DNA of 64,000 bases from Prochlorococcus sp. AG-436-C14. GTDB taxonomy: Bacteria; Cyanobacteriota; Cyanobacteriia; PCC-6307; Cyanobiaceae. Positions 60,869 through 64,000 of this stretch are shown piece after piece. The notes beneath the pieces were generated by a model, which was given only the letters and a program-made list of their open reading frames with translations, had not been told where the DNA came from and made no database searches. Position numbers and translations under genes: made by a program. Numbering within the stretch: the first letter of the stretch is position 1; each line of letters begins with the position of its first letter. Location: assembly GCA_003209755.1 (NCBI GenBank), contig QCPD01000004.1, positions 1-64,000 on the forward strand. Direction: 5' to 3'.

Positions 60869-61927
60869 ATGACAAATAAATATGAAGAATTTAAAACCTA
60901 TTTAAAAAAAATAGGTAGTGGTGAGTTTACAGGAAAAAGTCTTACTCGCGAAGAAACTAAAGCAGCTATCAAACTGATGCTGAAAGAAGAAGCAAGTGCA
61001 GCACAAATTGGTGGTTTCATGATTGCACATAGAATTAGACGTCCTATCCCTGAAGAATTAGCCGGAATGATTGACGCCTATATAGAACTAGGACCAAAAA
61101 TTCAATCACCTAGTAATCAACGTCAACCTATATTTTTTGGGATGCCTTTTGATGGTCGAAAAAAAACTGCACCTATATATCCTCTAACAACTTTACTGTT
61201 ACTAACGCAGAAACAGCCTGTTATTTTACATGGTGGTTCTCGTATGCCTGTGAAATACGGCGTTACTCATCACGAACTCTTTAAAGCCTTAGGAATAAAT
61301 TTAACTGGTCTATCCATAGAACAACTGCAAAGTTTTTTCAACCATAACGACCTAGCTTTAATACATCAGCCAGATCATTTTCCGCTAGCTGAAAATTTAA
61401 TTCCTTACAGAGATCAAATAGGTAAGCGACCACCTCTAGCCAGTATGGAATTAATCTGGACATGTCATCAAGGAAATCATCTACATATAAGTGGCTATGT
61501 TCATTCACCTACTGAAGAAAGACATTGGAAGACCTTAGAGCTTATGGGAGAACAAAATGTGATGACTATCAAAGGACTGGAAGGTGGAATAGATCTTTCA
61601 ATTAGTCGTTCATCAACAATTGGACAGTACAAAAATCAACATGGAACTAGAACTGTTTTTCATCCCAAAGACTACGAATGTTATGGAAAAGATATTGAAT
61701 GGAGCGACATCACAGAATGGAAGAGATTTGCTTTACAAGCTCTTAATGGCGAGGGTCCTTTAATAAAAGCACTTGAATGGAATTCTGGTATTTACTTTTT
61801 TTATGCAGGCTTAAGCTCTGATATTAAAGAAGGAATTAATAAAGCAAAAGAAATAATCAATTCAGGACTTGCTATCAAGCACTTAGAAAAATTAATTGAT
61901 TGGAGTAAAGAAAATATTGATTCCTAA
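60869..61927 (+). CDS. TrpD2-like family 3 glycosyl/phosphoribosyltransferase homologue
   Basis: A 352-residue homologue of anthranilate phosphoribosyltransferase. The N-terminal helical domain is clear: LTREETKAAIKLMLKEEASAAQIGGFMIAHRIRRPIPEELAGMIDAY. In TrpD the PRPP-binding loop is GTGGD; here the equivalent place reads GMPFDGRKKTAPIYPL, so the usual motif is lost. HGGSRMPVKYGVTHHELFKALGINL stands where TrpD has its second substrate-binding segment. It therefore should not be called a tryptophan-synthesis enzyme. It is paired with the HEAT-like gene 6 bases upstream. The natural substrate is unknown. Confidence 0.8.
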   Translation: MTNKYEEFKTYLKKIGSGEFTGKSLTREETKAAIKLMLKEEASAAQIGGFMIAHRIRRPIPEELAGMIDAYIELGPKIQSPSNQRQPIFFGMPFDGRKKTAPIYPLTTLLLLTQKQPVILHGGSRMPVKYGVTHHELFKALGINLTGLSIEQLQSFFNHNDLALIHQPDHFPLAENLIPYRDQIGKRPPLASMELIWTCHQGNHLHISGYVHSPTEERHWKTLELMGEQNVMTIKGLEGGIDLSISRSSTIGQYKNQHGTRTVFHPKDYECYGKDIEWSDITEWKRFALQALNGEGPLIKALEWNSGIYFFYAGLSSDIKEGINKAKEIINSGLAIKHLEKLIDWSKENIDS

Positions 61928-61946
61928 AAGTTTTTAAAAAATAAAT

Positions 61947-62441
61947 TTAATACAAAGTTTTTTCCATCAAATAACGAGAAAAATGCACACCACCTATTTG
62001 AATTTCTTCAGGGGAAATAATTGTCCATCCATGACGTAAAAGCAGTTGATAACTACATAAACTTGCCTCAGTTTTTAAATTAATAGGTCTATCTTTGAGA
62101 GTATCTTCTTCAATTTGATGTAATAGAGCTGTTGCATGCCCCTGCCGCGACGAACGCCCTCGGCAATAAAGTAATGCCAAGCGATTATGGGGATATTTCA
62201 AAGCAAATGCTTCAATCGTTTGATTAACACAACTCACCCAGCCCACGCCTTGCTTAAGAGGTTTGTCTAATATGCCAGGAAGATAAGCCAAAGCTGACCA
62301 CGCTTCAATCTGTTCTTGGCTATATAAGGATTGATCGCAAGTTCGAATAGCATCTTCATAAACTTCTCGTAGAGCCATTTCATCAGAACTCTCACAAGGT
62401 CGCAAATATCGATTTAGACTGTTTCTATTAAATGAAGCCAA
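61947..62441 (-). CDS. GNAT-family N-acetyltransferase
   Basis: A 164-residue protein with the Gcn5-related acetyltransferase layout: YLRPCESSDEMALREVYEDAI at the start, a central strand and acetyl-CoA loop region LALLYCRGRSSRQGHATALLHQIEEDTL, and the late LKTEASLCSYQLLLRHGWTII, typical of the final helix and strand. The acetyl-CoA loop (RSSRQGHA) matches the R/QxxGxG/A pattern. The substrate is unknown. It runs opposite to the TrpD2-like gene (stops 19 bases apart) and divergently from the MFS gene (46 bases). Confidence 0.85.
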   Translation of the reverse strand: MASFNRNSLNRYLRPCESSDEMALREVYEDAIRTCDQSLYSQEQIEAWSALAYLPGILDKPLKQGVGWVSCVNQTIEAFALKYPHNRLALLYCRGRSSRQGHATALLHQIEEDTLKDRPINLKTEASLCSYQLLLRHGWTIISPEEIQIGGVHFSRYLMEKTLY

Positions 62442-62487
62442 GTTCTCTGACAGTATGAGAGGGTGAATAAATTATGAGTTATTTGCT

Positions 62488-63732
62488 TTGAGAAGGCTAA
62501 AAATTCCCACACTTTTAGGAGCTTTCATAACACTTCTAGATGATCGATTAGGTGAAACTATTGTTTTGCCTTTATTACCTTTTTTATTAGAGCAATTCAC
62601 CACAAGCGCGACGACTCTTGGTTTTCTAACTGGAACTTATGCAATATCCCAGTTTGCTGCAGCCCCATTAATTGGAGCTTTGAGTGATCGTTTCGGTCGT
62701 AAACCGATCATGATCACATGTGTCTCAGGTTCAGTAATAGGAATATGTCTATTTGCATTAACTGTAAGCCTGAATTGGGATAATTATTTACCTTTATGGG
62801 CCTCAACAATACCTTTATCTTTACTGTTTTTAGCCAGGATAATTGATGGTATCAGTGGTGGTACAGCAGCTACTGCTACTACAATACTTGCAGATATATC
62901 AACTCCCGAAAATCGCGCAAAAACTTTTGGTTTAATTGGAGTAGCGTTTGGTTTAGGTTTTATTCTTGGGCCAGGATTGGGAACAGCCCTTGCTAAATTT
63001 AGTGTTACTTTACCGGTATGGGTCGCAAGCGGATTTGCAATATTTAATCTTATTTTTGTCATTTGGTTTTTACCTGAAACACTGCCAAAAAACAAAAGAA
63101 ATTTATTACCAAGAAAAAGAGATTTGAATCCAATTAGTCAGCTATTAATTGTATTTAAAAACCCCTTAGCTAGAAGACTTTGCTTATCATTTTTTGTTTT
63201 CTTTATGGCATTTAATGGTTTTACAGCTATTTTAGTCCTTTATTTAAAAGAAAAATTTGGATGGAGTCCCGAATTATGTAGTGCTGCTTTTATTGTCGTT
63301 GGAGTTATCGCGATGATTGTTCAAGGAGCACTAATTGGTCCTCTTGTAAAAAGATTTGGGGAATCGAGATTAACTTTTACTGGTATTGGCTTTGTCATGA
63401 CTGGATGTATTCTTTTGACGCTCGCAAATGTAGACACGTCAATTCCTCTTGTATTTACTGCCGTCGCAATACTTGCAATGGGCACTGGTCTAGTAACTCC
63501 TAGTTTAAGAGCACTAATTTCAAGAAGACTAAGTTCTATCGGTCAAGGAGCAGTATTAGGAAATCTGCAGGGTTTACAAAGTCTTGGCACTTTTCTTGGA
63601 GCAATTGCAGCAGGACGCTCATATGATCTTTTGGGTCCAAGAAGTCCATTCTTTGGCACAATATTGCTTCTACTATTAGTTATGTTTTTAATTTCAGGGA
63701 AAAGTCTTACCAAGCAAAAAGCAAGCGCCTAG
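62488..63732 (+). CDS. Major facilitator superfamily transporter (TetA-like drug/H+ antiporter type)
   Basis: A 414-residue membrane protein with about 12 hydrophobic segments. The MFS motif A is GALSDRFGRKPIM between helices 2 and 3. GLIGVAFGLGFILGPGLGTAL is the helix-5 antiporter motif (motif C-like) seen in proton-coupled drug exporters. A longer hydrophilic loop (LPKNKRNLLPRKRDLNPISQ) separates the two halves. The start appears to be TTG at 62488. The substrate is unknown; nothing ties it to nitrite. It precedes ppk by 63 bases. Confidence 0.9.
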   Translation: MRRLKIPTLLGAFITLLDDRLGETIVLPLLPFLLEQFTTSATTLGFLTGTYAISQFAAAPLIGALSDRFGRKPIMITCVSGSVIGICLFALTVSLNWDNYLPLWASTIPLSLLFLARIIDGISGGTAATATTILADISTPENRAKTFGLIGVAFGLGFILGPGLGTALAKFSVTLPVWVASGFAIFNLIFVIWFLPETLPKNKRNLLPRKRDLNPISQLLIVFKNPLARRLCLSFFVFFMAFNGFTAILVLYLKEKFGWSPELCSAAFIVVGVIAMIVQGALIGPLVKRFGESRLTFTGIGFVMTGCILLTLANVDTSIPLVFTAVAILAMGTGLVTPSLRALISRRLSSIGQGAVLGNLQGLQSLGTFLGAIAAGRSYDLLGPRSPFFGTILLLLLVMFLISGKSLTKQKASA

Positions 63733-63795
63733 ACTGATAGATCATCCAGCCATTAAAATAATAATAATTTAAAATTGAATAAAAAAGTTATAGAT

Positions 63796-64000
63796 ATGAC
63801 TACTCCAAAAATCAATAATGAAACTTATATTAATCGTGAGCTAAGTTGGATAGATTTTAATAAACGTGTTTTAGAACTTGCTATTGAAGAGGAAACACCA
63901 TTACTAGAAAAAATTAAATTTAGTTCAATCTTTAGCAATAATTTAGACGAGTTTTTCATGGTCAGAGTTGCTTCATTAAAATCACAAGTAGAAGGTGGGA
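63796..64000 (+). CDS. ppk: Polyphosphate kinase, N-terminal part (truncated by window end)
   Basis: The first 68 codons of a gene that continues beyond the window. The sequence after a 10-residue leader is [58 protein letters not shown], the highly characteristic N-terminal domain of Ppk1. The enzyme polymerises ATP gamma-phosphate into polyphosphate. The start ATG at 63796 is the first in frame. Confidence 0.95.
   Translation, partial: MTTPKINNETYINRELSWIDFNKRVLELAIEEETPLLEKIKFSSIFSNNLDEFFMVRVASLKSQVEGG

Overview
The window is an AT-rich, gene-dense stretch of a cyanobacterial chromosome, almost certainly a marine Prochlorococcus. Sulfolipid genes (sqdB, sqdX), a Psb34-like small photosystem protein, a Ycf23/DUF561 protein, a four-ACT aspartate kinase, short intergenic gaps and many cyanobacterium-type hypotheticals all fit. 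The ferredoxin-nitrite reductase cluster in such an AT-rich background points to the low-light LLI (NATL-like) lineage, because the other AT-rich low-light strains I know of lack nirA; this placement is inference. No insertion sequence, prophage, CRISPR array or rRNA was seen. One tRNA (Val-UAC) is present.

Layout. 1-8.3 kb: end of holA, lysC, uvrB, a DUF561 gene, tilS and RNase J. 8.3-15.9 kb: dapA/asd (lysine pathway) divergent from tig-clpP-clpX-dnaX. 15.9-24 kb: a membrane glycosyltransferase, a SpoIID-domain protein, rpmI-rplT, a TPR protein, thiG, a Psb34-like gene and the sulfolipid pair sqdB-sqdX. 24-32.5 kb: gcvP-gcvH, a PF06838 PLP enzyme, a putative HTH protein, a fatty-acid desaturase, rplI and dnaB. 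32.5-43.8 kb: mnmG, a chorismate-lyase-like gene, a SprT-like protein, ligA, a TVP38 membrane protein, valS, several small hypotheticals, a degenerate A-type Fe-S carrier homologue and tRNA-Val. 43.9-55.3 kb: a long rightward series mazG, speE-speB, gcvT, aspS, pyrG-queE-queC-pabB-pabC. 55.3-61.9 kb: the nitrite assimilation island. 61.9-64 kb: a GNAT acetyltransferase, an MFS transporter and the start of ppk.

The nitrite island is the most interesting part. cobA and a CbiX-like chelatase, which supply siroheme, run leftward. nirA, focA, a HEAT-like protein and a TrpD2-like protein run rightward. The divergent gap holds two perfect GTA-N8-TAC NtcA-type boxes 34 bp apart. Between nirA and focA the DNA is tandemly duplicated with a 203-bp period. 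The duplication creates a 53-codon chimeric ORF whose N-terminus copies FocA and whose C-terminus copies a C-terminal extension of NirA. A 131-bp core of the repeat is identical while its flanks have diverged, a mosaic that suggests gene conversion. A perfect 16-bp hairpin follows focA.

Functions are assigned from motifs read by eye. No database or alignment was run, and comparisons with family lengths are from general knowledge.
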